A DNA stretch of 64,000 bases from Isoetes taiwanensis. Taxonomy: Eukaryota > Streptophyta > Lycopodiopsida > Isoetales > Isoetaceae. Each line of letters begins with the position of its first letter. The stretch's first letter is position 1. Positions 54,936-63,061 of this stretch are shown piece by piece. The notes beneath the pieces were generated by a model. It was not told the DNA's origin, searched no databases, and saw only the letters and a program-made list of their open reading frames with translations. The position numbers and the translations under genes are program-made. The stretch covers positions 40,041,841 to 40,105,840 of the forward strand of contig JAJEKV010000002.1 of NCBI GenBank assembly GCA_021234155.1. The letters are read 5' to 3'.

Positions 54936-56648
54936 TAATCTACACAACCATCGACATGCCTGCGTCGATTTCTTCGGAGATCCCATTGCTCCATGAATTC
55001 CGGGTACTGCCTTATAAGGTCCTGCTTAAGTACCCACGTTGCGTCTTCCACTGGCAAGTGTTTCCACTTGACCAAGTATTGGAGAATTCTGATCTCCTTG
55101 TTTCCTTGATTGCTTTATCAAGGATTAAGTCTGGGACTATCTCTAGCTGCTCTTCTGTCATTTCCAACAATGTTGGTGTGTCCAAGACTTCTTCTGGGTT
55201 TGGAGTATGCTTCTTCAACAGACTCACGTGGAAGACCTTATGAATTTTCAGGTGTGCTGGCAGGTCTAACTTGTAGGATTGATTACCTACTCTCTTGTCT
55301 ATTCTGAAAGGACCCGCCCACCTTGGAGCAAGCTTCTTGCAATTTCCGATGCAGAGCTTTGCTTGTTTCACTTTGATCTTGAGCCAAACATTGTCGCCAA
55401 CCTCAAACTCTCTGACTATTCGGTGCTTGTCGACGATGCTCTTTTGTCGACTCCTTGTTGCAAGAAGATATCCTCGAACCTCTTCCACCAGCTGCTGCAT
55501 GTCGGCCAACATTTGCTGCGAAACCTCTACTTTTGACACAGGATTGTGCCAAGTGTCTGGGGTTAGGCATTGGTAGCCGTAGTTGATCATGAACGACGAC
55601 ATTTGGGATGATTCCTGCTTGGTGCTATTATAAGCGAACTCCACCAAGTGAATAAACTCTTCCCCTGCTTGTTCCAGACATAGTTTCGTAGCATATCTTC
55701 CAAAATTCTGTTGGTCCGTTCCATTTGCCCATCCGTCTGAGGATGATAGGCCGTGCTCATTGACAATTTCGTCTGAATTGTCGCAAAAAGATCTTGCCAA
55801 AAGGCACTCATGAACTTCGGGTCTCTGTCGGAGATGATCTCTCTCGGCATGCCATGGAGCCTGAAGATTTCTTTGGTAAAGAGCTTTGCTGTATCCATAG
55901 CTGTGTCTGTGGTCCTGCAAGGCACAAAATATGCCATCTTCGACAACTTGTCGACCACGACCATCAAGGCATCCTTCCCTCTTACTGTCCTTGGAAGCCC
56001 TGTTATGAAGTCCATGCTGATGACCTCCCACTTAGCGTTTGGCACCGCTAATAGTTCCAATGCTCCGGGAATTCGAAGCTGCTCTGCCTTTGTTTGTTGA
56101 CACAACTGGCACTCCTTGATGTAGCGAGCTATCTGCTTCTTCATGCCTGGCCAGTAATAACTGTTTCGGATTTTGAAGTATGTCTTCATGGATCCCGCAT
56201 GGCCAGCTATTGGGCTGTTGTGGGTGTCGTGAAGAATCAACTTCCTCACTCCTGATGACTCCGGCACGCACAACTTATTCTTGTGGTATAAGAGGTTACC
56301 TTCCTTCTTGAAATTCTTGAAGGTCTCCCTCTCCTTGTCTATTCTTGCTTCTTTGCACAAGCTCGCCCATACTTCCTTGAAATCTGCATCTGTTGGCAAG
56401 GTTTCTTCAATCTTCCTTCCGAAATCGCTGGTGAGCATGGAGATTGCATTGCAATGGACTCTTGTTGTCAGGGGGTGCCTTGAAAGTGCATCTGCTACCA
56501 CATTGAGCTTCTCCGACTTATAGACTATGTCGAAGTCGTATTCTTCGAGGAACTCCATCCACCTTCTTTGCCTCAGGTTGAGGTGTGGTTGCGTGAATAT
56601 GTATTGGAGACTCTGATGGTCTGTGTCAAGTCGGAACTTTCTTCCCAA
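54936..56648 (-). pseudogene. Gypsy integrase with C-terminal chromodomain
   Basis: Frames 56648-55587 and 56031-54936 read as one protein with frameshifts at about 55.61 and 55.10 kb. Order: end of RNase H (LDTDHQSLQYIFTQP), HHCC zinc domain (HDTHNSPIAGHAG ... CQLCQQTK) and catalytic core with D (MDFITGLP), D (SDRDPKF) and E (HPQTDGQMERTNRILE). A GPY-like module follows (WAGPFRIDKRVGNQSYKLDL). The chromodomain (LVKWKHLPVEDATWVLKQ) is recovered in a shifted frame that ends at 54936. The chromodomain marks the chromovirus lineage, whose integration is guided by histone marks. It is inactive because of the frameshifts. Confidence 0.9.
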
Positions 56649-57600
56649 CAGGTAGTGCCTCTAAATCCGTAGTGCCCTGACAACTGCAAGCAGCTCTTGA
56701 TCATGGGTCGGGTAGCGTGTTTCGGCGTCGTTCATCTTTCGTGAATCATATGCTATCACTCACTCCTCCTGCATCAATACTGCGCCTGTAGCAATTTTAC
56801 TTGCATCCGTTGCTACCAGCTTGTCCTTCTCGGGGTCTGCAAGGTTAGGATGGGTGCGGTTGTCAAAGCTTCCTTCAACAAATCGAATCCCGCTTGGGCT
56901 TTCTTCCGCCAGTGCTCCGCCCAATCTTTCACCTTTTTCGCCTTTGTCAAATCTGTTAGCGGGGCTGCTATCTTTGCAAAGTTCTTCACGAACTTCCTAT
57001 AGTACCCTGCTAGGCCGATAAAGCTTCTGACCTCATGGATGTTCTTTGGCGCCGGCCATTGTATCACTGCTTCGATCTTGGCAGGGTCTGTTGAAATTCC
57101 CTCCGCTGAGATCACATGCCCCAGGTAGTCCACTCTCTCCGTTGCGAAGTGACACTTTGACAACTTCGCGTACAACTGGTGCCTTCTCAGCTTTTCCAGC
57201 ACTTTTCTTAGGTGTTGTACATGTTCTTCTAGGGATTTACTGTATACTAGGATATCGTCAAAGAATACTATGACGAATGCGTCTAGGAACTCCCTGAAGA
57301 TGTCGTTCATGAGTCTCATGAACGTTGCTGGGGCGTTTGACAATCCAAACGGCATCAGGGTGAACTCGTAATGCCCATATCGGGTTCTGATTGCAGTCTT
57401 GTGGACGTCCTCTTCCTTGATCCTCATCTGATGGTACCCTGACCTCAGGTCTATCTTGGAGAATACCTTTGCACCTTGAAGTTGATCCATCAGGTCGTCT
57501 GATCTTGGGAGAGCATACTTGTTCTTGATGGTGTGCTTGTTTAGCTGCCTGTAATCTATGCACATCCTCAAGCTACCATCCTCAAGCTCTAGGGCTGTAG
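56649..57600 (-). pseudogene. Gypsy reverse transcriptase and RNase H, truncated
   Basis: RT begins abruptly at [16 protein letters not shown] and contains [31 protein letters not shown], catalytic [10 protein letters not shown] and YLGHVIS. The RNase H start ([19 protein letters not shown]) is followed by two in-frame stop codons (after MQEE and ALRI). The first RT blocks and the whole aspartic protease are missing. The frame fuses to gag near 57.6 kb, which indicates an internal deletion. Confidence 0.9.
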
Positions 57601-58563
57601 CTGCCCGATGCTTGGCCCTTGTCTTTGTAGTATTGCTGCTTCGGCCCACTGTTTGGAGGCCCAGATCCTTGCAGGCTGACGGCCTTTGATTCTGCCTCTG
57701 AGACTGTTCGAGGGTTGATTGCCCTCACCAGCTTCCTTATTTCGTCATTCAGCCCTTCAATGTATCCTTCGACTGCATGCCGTTCACTTTGCTTTGGCAC
57801 ATACAGCCTCAGCCTCATGAATTCTTCCGTGTATTTCTGCACGGACTTATTCCCTTGCTCCAGCCTATAGAACTGTTGCATCATGTGGCATTTGTTCTCT
57901 CTTGGCACATAGTGTCGCTTAAATGCCTTTGAAAATTTCTGAAAGCTACAGCTGTCTCGGCTTAGCTTGTGCGACTTGGCATACCCTTTCCACCATATGC
58001 GAGCTGCCCCCTTGAGGTTTGCTGTGGCCACCTTGCCCTTGTCCTTGTCTTTCATTCCGTAGGCATTGCCATATTCATTCATTTCGTCTAGCCATGCCTC
58101 TGCCTCCATACCTGACCTATTGTCGCCCGAGAACTGCTCGAGCTTCCTTGCCTTCCACCTGAATGCGAAATCTACCTTCTTTTGATAATCCGAGGCCCCT
58201 GCTGCCCTGAGCCTGCCCTCTCTGTGGTCTTCCACTTCTTCTTCCTCGGAGTCGGAGTCCGATTTTGAGCTGGTGTCAGAGGTGTCTGTGCTAGGAGACC
58301 TCCTTCTCTTGCTCCTCTTCTTATCTTTCCCCGACTTTCGAGGTGGTGTTTGCGGCCCTTGAGCGTTGTTATCCTGCCCGACTGATGCTTGTGCTGCCAG
58401 TAGGGCTTTAATTTGTTGAAGTTTCGACTTCATCTGTGACACTTCTTCTTCTGGGGTTAGAGAGCCATATTCCTCGAACAGGATCCTTGCAATGGGTTGC
58501 CTGTCCGGGGTCTGTTCATCTCTATTGGCTCTCCTGTCTTGTTCGACTGTTTTTTGATCTCTA
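57582..58563 (-). CDS. Gypsy Gag (capsid-type), lacking its zinc knuckle
   Basis: The first ATG is at 58442 (286 residues), but the frame is open upstream to 58563 ([17 protein letters not shown]...). There an acceptor-like GATATGCAG suggests a 74-nt intron (58565-58638). The N-terminus is charged with a basic stretch ([11 protein letters not shown]). A retrotransposon capsid region follows ([56 protein letters not shown]). It stops shortly after SGSYSPRA, where an internal deletion has removed the CCHC knuckle and protease and joined RT in another frame. Confidence 0.85.
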
Positions 58564-58643
58564 GCTGCATATCAACAAAACATTTAAAAATACCAACAAA
58601 ATATATTCATATATGTAATAGCTTAATTACAACACTACCGGGA

Positions 58644-60162
58644 TTAAGAATCTAATTTATTCTTGAAATCGTCGGTAGGGTGGGTTATCCTGAAGAATTT
58701 CTTAACTTGGGCTGTTCCTACCGAACGTCCCAAGTTCCTGAGGATATTTGTTGATGACCCGCGCTGCAAGGCTATCACCAACTCCTCTACCCTGCGATCG
58801 GAAATATAGGCCGCGGTCACTGCCAGTCTTCCCTGCCGTTGGTAGGGAACGGCGAAGTCAAAGATGTCAAGCGCCATCGTTCTCTTGACTAAGATGGCAT
58901 AGTCGGTGTTTGAAACCAGCCGAGCATGCCTGCCAAAGCCTGTGAGTGCGATGAGCATGAACACTCCTTCTTCGCCCCTTGGGCTGAATTTGCGGTGAAT
59001 TACCGCTATTCTCCCGTTCAGCAGCAGGGGAAGATAGTATCTCAGCAACTTGTCGTTGTGCGGCGTTGTTGATGCGTCCTCCCCTCGGGCTCCGGCTCTA
59101 TGTCTCCCTGCATACTCATCGACGTCGATTTCTGTGATTTCTTCATAGTCCCTGACCGTCGATGTGACTCGCCGCAGGTCGATCTCGCCTCTTCTTTGAA
59201 CACCTGTGGGGGGTGGTGTCGAAGAGCTTGGCATCAGAATGTTCGTGGTCTTGCCACGGATCCCCATCCGTTTTTGGATGGCATAAAACTCTTCTTCTGA
59301 TGGCAGGTCCCGAGCTTCCATCATTTGGCGGATGCTGCTATACGCCTGAATGTCCGAAGTCGACTCCCCTGTGTAGGTGTCGGCTTCTCTGACCTGGATT
59401 GGGAAGTTGGAAGCCTCCCTATCGATGAAGTCATCCAGATCTTGCTGCTGCCGCAGAAGATACAGCAACTCGTCAAGTCGGTACTCCCTTTCTCTGCATT
59501 CCGGGAGGTTCTGGATGTCGCTCAGGAGTAAGTACTCCTGTCCTTCGACGATGATGGGGGCTAGGCTTGTGATACCTAGCCCGAGCGGGGGAGCGATTCT
59601 CAGGGTCTGCCAATCCTGCTCGAAAATTGGCAGTTCCTATTCTGCTAGCTTGCGCTCTTCTTCCGGGTCGAGCTCGAAGTAGTCTTCTTTGTCAGAGTCG
59701 ACTTCTTCATCCTCTGCTCTTCCTTCCTGTTCCACTTGGTACTGCAGTCGTAGTTGACCCTCTGCTGAAGAGGCTAAGGGGTCTACTTCCATGGGGGAAA
59801 TCGAGGTTTCACCCATGAGATTCTGGGCCCGGTGGGAAAGAAAAATGGCTAAGGCAGCGGTGTATGAAAAATACTTGTTTCTATTGGCTGTCAGGACCAT
59901 GTAATCTGGCAACCTCTGGGCTTTATTGGTCAGATATTTGGCAATGTTCGGGACATCACCTAAAGCTGCATGGGGGAAGCTGTATTAGGGACGGTCCTAC
60001 CCTAGCTTGGAATTCAGTCATAACTTCCCTGTAAGCTGGGGTTGCTTGCAATGTGGCTTGGATATCTATCTCTTTTCGGAAAATCTGAAAAATTGCATTG
60101 ATGTCCGCCTCTGCTACATGTGCACTGGCGCTGTACCATCGCCTAAATTCAGTAGTTGCCAT
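58644..60162 (-). pseudogene. Unrecognised accessory protein, element B copy (same family as 16891-18389)
   Basis: Starts MATTEFRRWYSASAHVAEAD at 60162. A frameshift or short unrecognised intron near 59.97 kb leads to LGDVPNIAKYLTNKAQRLPD. The frame then runs without a shift from 59980 to 58644, except for one TAG at 59637-59639. Blocks shared with the element A protein: RLP, NKYFSYTAAL, an acidic linker (DSDKEDYFELDPEEE), IIVEGQEYLLLSDI, LDDFIDRE, IDVDEYAGRH, GRIAVIHRKFSPRGEEG and LVSNTDYAILVKRTMALDIF. No known fold is recognised. It is placed between the H3-like gene and gag, with its own TATA box 106 nt upstream. Probably a relic. Confidence 0.65.
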
Positions 60163-60267
60163 GGAGCTTGAGTGAGTTGGGATGTCAAACAGTTGCTGAA
60201 GCGCCTAAGGAAGTTGGAAAATCGCCTAAGTGTCAGGAGCAGATCTGTAGGATGCTAAGTTGAGGGC

Positions 60268-60276
60268 CTATTTATA
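60268..60276 (-). promoter_or_regulatory. TATA box of the element B accessory gene
   Basis: On the minus strand TATAAATAG lies 106 nt upstream of the ATG at 60162, within TCTATAAATAGGCCC. The same extended motif precedes the H3-like gene. Confidence 0.65.
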
Positions 60277-60471
60277 GACAAGGGAAAAAAAAACCTAATT
60301 TTTGGATAGGTTGAAACAATCTTGGTGATGGGTGATTCTTTCCTATCTTGAGGTCAAAATTGAGATTTGGAAGCTACTTTGAGGTTTTGTGTATGACTAG
60401 GATGGTCTAATGAACCTATTGCAACAAACTAGAGGTCAATTGGGTGTTGGATAAAAGAGAAATTGCTAGAA

Positions 60472-60540
60472 GGTCTCACACGTTGCGCCTGGGGCTCGAC
60501 CTAAAATTTAGGTTTGGCTTCTGGCGCGACGTGTGAGACA
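60472..60540. repeat. Element B palindrome 1 (69 bp)
   Basis: GGTCTCACACGTTGCGCC pairs with GGCGCGACGTGTGAGAC. Inside is a nested CCTAAAATTTAGG palindrome. It lies between the H3-like gene and the accessory gene. Confidence 0.9.
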
Positions 60541-60673
60541 TTGGGCCTATCTTGGTCAAAACTTGTCCAATCTGGGAGAACTAAGGGTCTACTCATGCTA
60601 GTCTCATCGAGTGGGTAGGATGGACCCCTTACTTGGTTGATTTGAAGCTGTTTTGGTCTAGTTTAGCTATGAA

Positions 60674-60742
60674 GGTCTCACACGTTGCGCCTGGGCCTCG
60701 ACCTAAAATTTAGGTTTGGCCTCTGGCGCGACGTGTGAGACA
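60674..60742. repeat. Element B palindrome 2 (69 bp)
   Basis: Nearly identical to the copy at 60472-60540 and in the same orientation (GGTCTCACACGTTGCGCC ... GGCGCGACGTGTGAGACA). It begins about 140 nt downstream of the H3-like stop codon. Confidence 0.9.
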
Positions 60743-60884
60743 TTCCTCACTACTTGCTCTAATTATGTCCAATTTTACTAAAACAAAGAGCAGTTCTTCC
60801 TAATTCGACCTAACTAACATGAATTATGCACTTATAACTCAAACAAAACACTTTGTATTAAACAAAATTTTATCATTTACAAAA

Positions 60885-61360
60885 TTAGTAAGGCTCTCCT
60901 TTGATATGACTGGCCAAGTGCATATCTTTCCTCATTAAGGTTACTCTTTTTGCGTGTACCGTGCATGCTGTTGCGACTTCAAAATGCTGCACGAGTTTCT
61001 GCTCCGCTGCTTCTTGTAGGGCTAGCAGCATCTCACCTGTTACCCTCATCTCGGTGCTATATTCTTGGACAACTTCTTTTACTAGTCTGGCGAAGGGAGC
61101 ACGGGGGATAAGGAAGCCGAAACTCCTCTGGAAGTGCCGGATCTCCCTTATTGCTCGATTCAGCTTCGACTGGGCTTTCCTCTTCGGCGGCTTCTTTGGA
61201 GGTTTGGGCTTCTCTGACGGTGGCTTTAGGGTCTGCTTCTTCGATGGCCGTCCACCTTCGACAATTCTGACCCTATTCTCCTGGCAATAGGAGTTATAGG
61301 CCTCCCATTTCTTCATGAACTCAGTGTGCTCCTTCAGCTTCCTCTGGTGGACCCTGATAG
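60885..61360 (-). CDS. Histone H3-like fold, element B copy (C-terminal part)
   Basis: The H3 fold is clear. NRAIREIRHFQRSFGFLIPR matches the REIRxYQKSTELLIRK helix, and PFARLVKEVVQEY matches PFQRLVREIAQDF. Loop 1 has the canonical length, so it is not CENH3-like. LALQEAAEQKLVQHFE matches the long helix, and TVHAKRVTLMRKDMHLA matches CAIHAKRVTIMPKDIQLA, ending IKGEPY. A basic linker (KKPPKRKAQSK) precedes the fold. The frame stays open upstream of the first Met at 61316 to about 61360, where it overlaps the tail-encoding frame. One frameshift near 61.35 kb separates the two halves of a single protein of about 410 residues. Confidence 0.8.
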
Positions 61361-62134
61361 GTCTATCACGTATGATTCCTGGGCAGGTCGCAATGCTTTC
61401 TTTCTATCCCAAGTCGGGTAAGGCGGGGGCGCCTGCACCTGCTGTGGCTGCTCTTGGTCTTGTGCTCCCTGCTCGTCACCTGGGGGCTTGGAAGAACTTC
61501 CTTCTTGATGATGAGGGTTGTAATCCTCATCATCCGATTCATCCGAGGAGGATGGGGGCTGGTCTGCTGGTCGTTCTTGAATGACAACCTTTGTTAAAGG
61601 AGTCTTCTTTAGTCTTCTCTTGGGCTGCTCCACGCCTTTGCCCTTGAGCTTCTTCTTCAATTCGGCCTCCTTTACTTCCTTTTCCTCCCTCTTCCTCTTT
61701 TTCTCCGTCTTTTTCTTCTCTCGGTGCCTTAACTTGACTTCATGCATCCTGATCCAGGCCTCGAGCTGTTCTTCTTCTGTTGGCTTTGGATTTGGCTCCC
61801 TCTGTTCTTCTGCCTCCTTGGCTTCTCGCTCCCGTTCTGCTCTCTTCTCGTCTTGTATTTCTCGCTCTATCTGTTCATACACCTCTTGAGTTTCTTCATC
61901 CATTGAGGCCGGAGATGTAATGTCTTCTTCCTCGTCCAGCTGCTGGTTGACGATGCCAATCAGCTCGGATGTATCTTGCTGCTGCTCCTCTGGGATGCTC
62001 TCCTCGCTTGAAGATGGTCGTCCTCCTCTCGCAATGAGTCTCTCCCGAAGCATCTGCTGTATAAGGCTAGCGTCCTGGGCACTGGGGGTTTTGCCTAGTC
62101 GGGGTTTCCTGGCAATCTGTTTGGTTCTGGCCAT
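61334..62134 (-). CDS. H3-tail-like N-terminus plus long charged insert (N-terminal part of the H3-like gene)
   Basis: A 266-residue frame beginning MARTKQIARKPRLGKTPS. It is nearly the canonical H3 tail (MARTKQTARKSTGGKAPR) and keeps R2, K4, Q5, R8 and K9, with T6 to I and S10 to P. About 250 residues rich in E/K/R/Q/P follow, including a long predicted charged helix (EQIEREIQDEKRAERERE) and acidic Ser clusters (SSSDESDDEDY). The frame ends at 61334, within 20 nt of the point where the histone fold opens in another frame. Together they form an H3 with a giant spacer between tail and fold. The TATA box is 115 nt upstream. Confidence 0.75.
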   Translation of the reverse strand: MARTKQIARKPRLGKTPSAQDASLIQQMLRERLIARGGRPSSSEESIPEEQQQDTSELIGIVNQQLDEEEDITSPASMDEETQEVYEQIEREIQDEKRAEREREAKEAEEQREPNPKPTEEEQLEAWIRMHEVKLRHREKKKTEKKRKREEKEVKEAELKKKLKGKGVEQPKRRLKKTPLTKVVIQERPADQPPSSSDESDDEDYNPHHQEGSSSKPPGDEQGAQDQEQPQQVQAPPPYPTWDRKKALRPAQESYVIDLSGSTRGS

Positions 62135-62183
62135 ATTTTACTTCACGTCAAACGAAGTTATGGCGCCCAAAAATTGCCTCGAA

Positions 62184-62205
62184 GGGGGAGGGGGGAGGGG
62201 GGGAG
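62184..62205 (+). repeat. G-run tract (G-quadruplex-prone) in the H3-like gene leader
   Basis: GGGGGAGGGGGGAGGGGGGG, 50 nt upstream of the H3-like ATG. It would be C-rich in that transcript and G-rich on the template strand. The runs are long enough for a G-quadruplex. Confidence 0.7.
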
Positions 62206-62248
62206 CTATCTCCTAGACGTGAAGTCTGCAAATGAGAGGGGTTTGGGT

Positions 62249-62257
62249 CTATTTATA
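62249..62257 (-). promoter_or_regulatory. TATA box of the element B H3-like gene
   Basis: Minus-strand TATAAATAG in TCTATAAATAGACCC, 115 nt upstream of the ATG at 62134. It nearly matches the motif 106 nt upstream of the accessory gene. Confidence 0.65.
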
Positions 62258-62357
62258 GATGGTCAATTTTTAGGTCAATTACCAAGTTGCTCATTTTCAT
62301 GAGTCAAGGCACATATTGACTTAAAACATGTACTTATTTCAGAGTTTTCTAAGTCCT

Positions 62358-62422
62358 GGTCTCACACGTTGCACTGGAGCCCCGAGCTAATAATTAGATC
62401 GAGCCTCCGGTGCATTGTGTAC
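62358..62422. repeat. Element B palindrome 3 (diverged)
   Basis: GGTCTCACACGTTGCACTGG with the complementary half CCTCCGGTGCATTGTGTACA. Inner arms are GAGCCCCGAGCT/GATCGAGCCTC around TAATAATTA. It lies about 100 nt upstream of the H3-like TATA box. Confidence 0.75.
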
Positions 62423-62569
62423 ATTGTTCATTTTTTACTAAACTTTATGATTTCTAGACATATTCTTCGGGGTATAACATACAAATCTAGCTAGTTCTTA
62501 GCTTAAAACTCGATCTGGCATGTTAACTTGTTAAGATTCATCAAGTATTAAGGTGATTTTGAGCTGATG

Positions 62570-62582
62570 TCTCACACGATGT
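62570..62582. repeat. Element B palindrome 4, cut by the copia LTR
   Basis: ATGTCTCACACGATG is the left arm of another palindrome and is interrupted at 62583 by the copia LTR start. Confidence 0.55.
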
Positions 62583-63024
62583 GTTAGAAAATGTGGTATC
62601 ATCACATGTGTGGAATTCAAGCTGTACATTTAGAGTACATTGATATACATTAGATACATTGATGTACATTAGAGTACATTGGAAGTACATATGTACATCT
62701 CTGGCCTTTGGCCTTCTGTTTCCGGCTGTTGGCCCTTCAGTGCCATACAGAACATTAATGTATAAATAGTGGAACTCTGTGCAATGGAGAACACGAGGGA
62801 CAGAGATCAAGGTCGAGATCGACTGGTAATGAAGAATTCATCTTGATAGTTTCCTTTCTGTATTGATATTGTTGAGCTCGAGTATGAGTTAACGGTTTAA
62901 ACATGTCATTGAACTTATTCGCTCATACAATAACTAGTGGTTGTGTATCTAGTGGTTGATCATTTTATCTTGATCATTGATTGAATACTTGCAAGTGTTG
63001 ATATAGTGATACATAAAATTAACA
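62583..63024 (+). repeat. 5' LTR of a Ty1/copia element (442 bp)
   Basis: Begins TGTTAGAAAATG and ends AAAATTAACA (TGTTA...TAACA). It contains a TATA box (TATAAATAG at about 62761). It is followed 2 nt later by TGGTATCAGAGCC, the initiator-methionine-tRNA primer-binding site. Confidence 0.85.
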
Positions 63025-63026
63025 TT

Positions 63027-63040
63027 TGGTATCAGAGCCA
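63027..63040 (+). promoter_or_regulatory. Primer-binding site (tRNA-iMet)
   Basis: TGGTATCAGAGCCA directly follows the LTR, complementary to the 3' end of plant initiator tRNA-Met. It marks the start of minus-strand synthesis. Confidence 0.85.
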
Positions 63041-63061
63041 CCTTGCAGTTGACATTAAATC

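Larger units (their letters stand above)
52593..62582 (-). mobile_element. Element B: Ty3/gypsy chromovirus with two accessory genes upstream of gag
   Basis: In transcription order (minus strand): H3-like gene (62134-60885), palindromes, unrecognised accessory gene (60162-58644), gag (58563-57582), RT/RNaseH (57600-56649), integrase and chromodomain (56648-54936), polypurine tract (54120-54108), and 3' LTR (54107-52593). No 5' LTR or primer-binding site lies between gag and 62582. A copia element is inserted at 62583, and the 5' LTR is presumably beyond the window. The coding parts share strand and spacing with no intervening element ends, which supports one unit but does not prove it. Confidence 0.6.

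Noticed and set aside
58565-58638. Splicing of the accessory gene directly onto gag to make a fusion protein
   Set aside because: The intron-like sequence lies after the accessory stop codon, and joining it leaves stops in the gag frame. No fusion frame results.
60885-62134. Interpretation as a host centromeric histone (CENH3)
   Set aside because: Loop 1 has the canonical H3 length, the tail is H3-like rather than CENH3-like, and the gene lies next to gag-pol on the same strand.
61581-62216. Plus-strand Ser/Phe/Leu-rich frames
   Set aside because: Antisense shadows of the Glu/Lys/Arg-rich insert of the H3-like gene.
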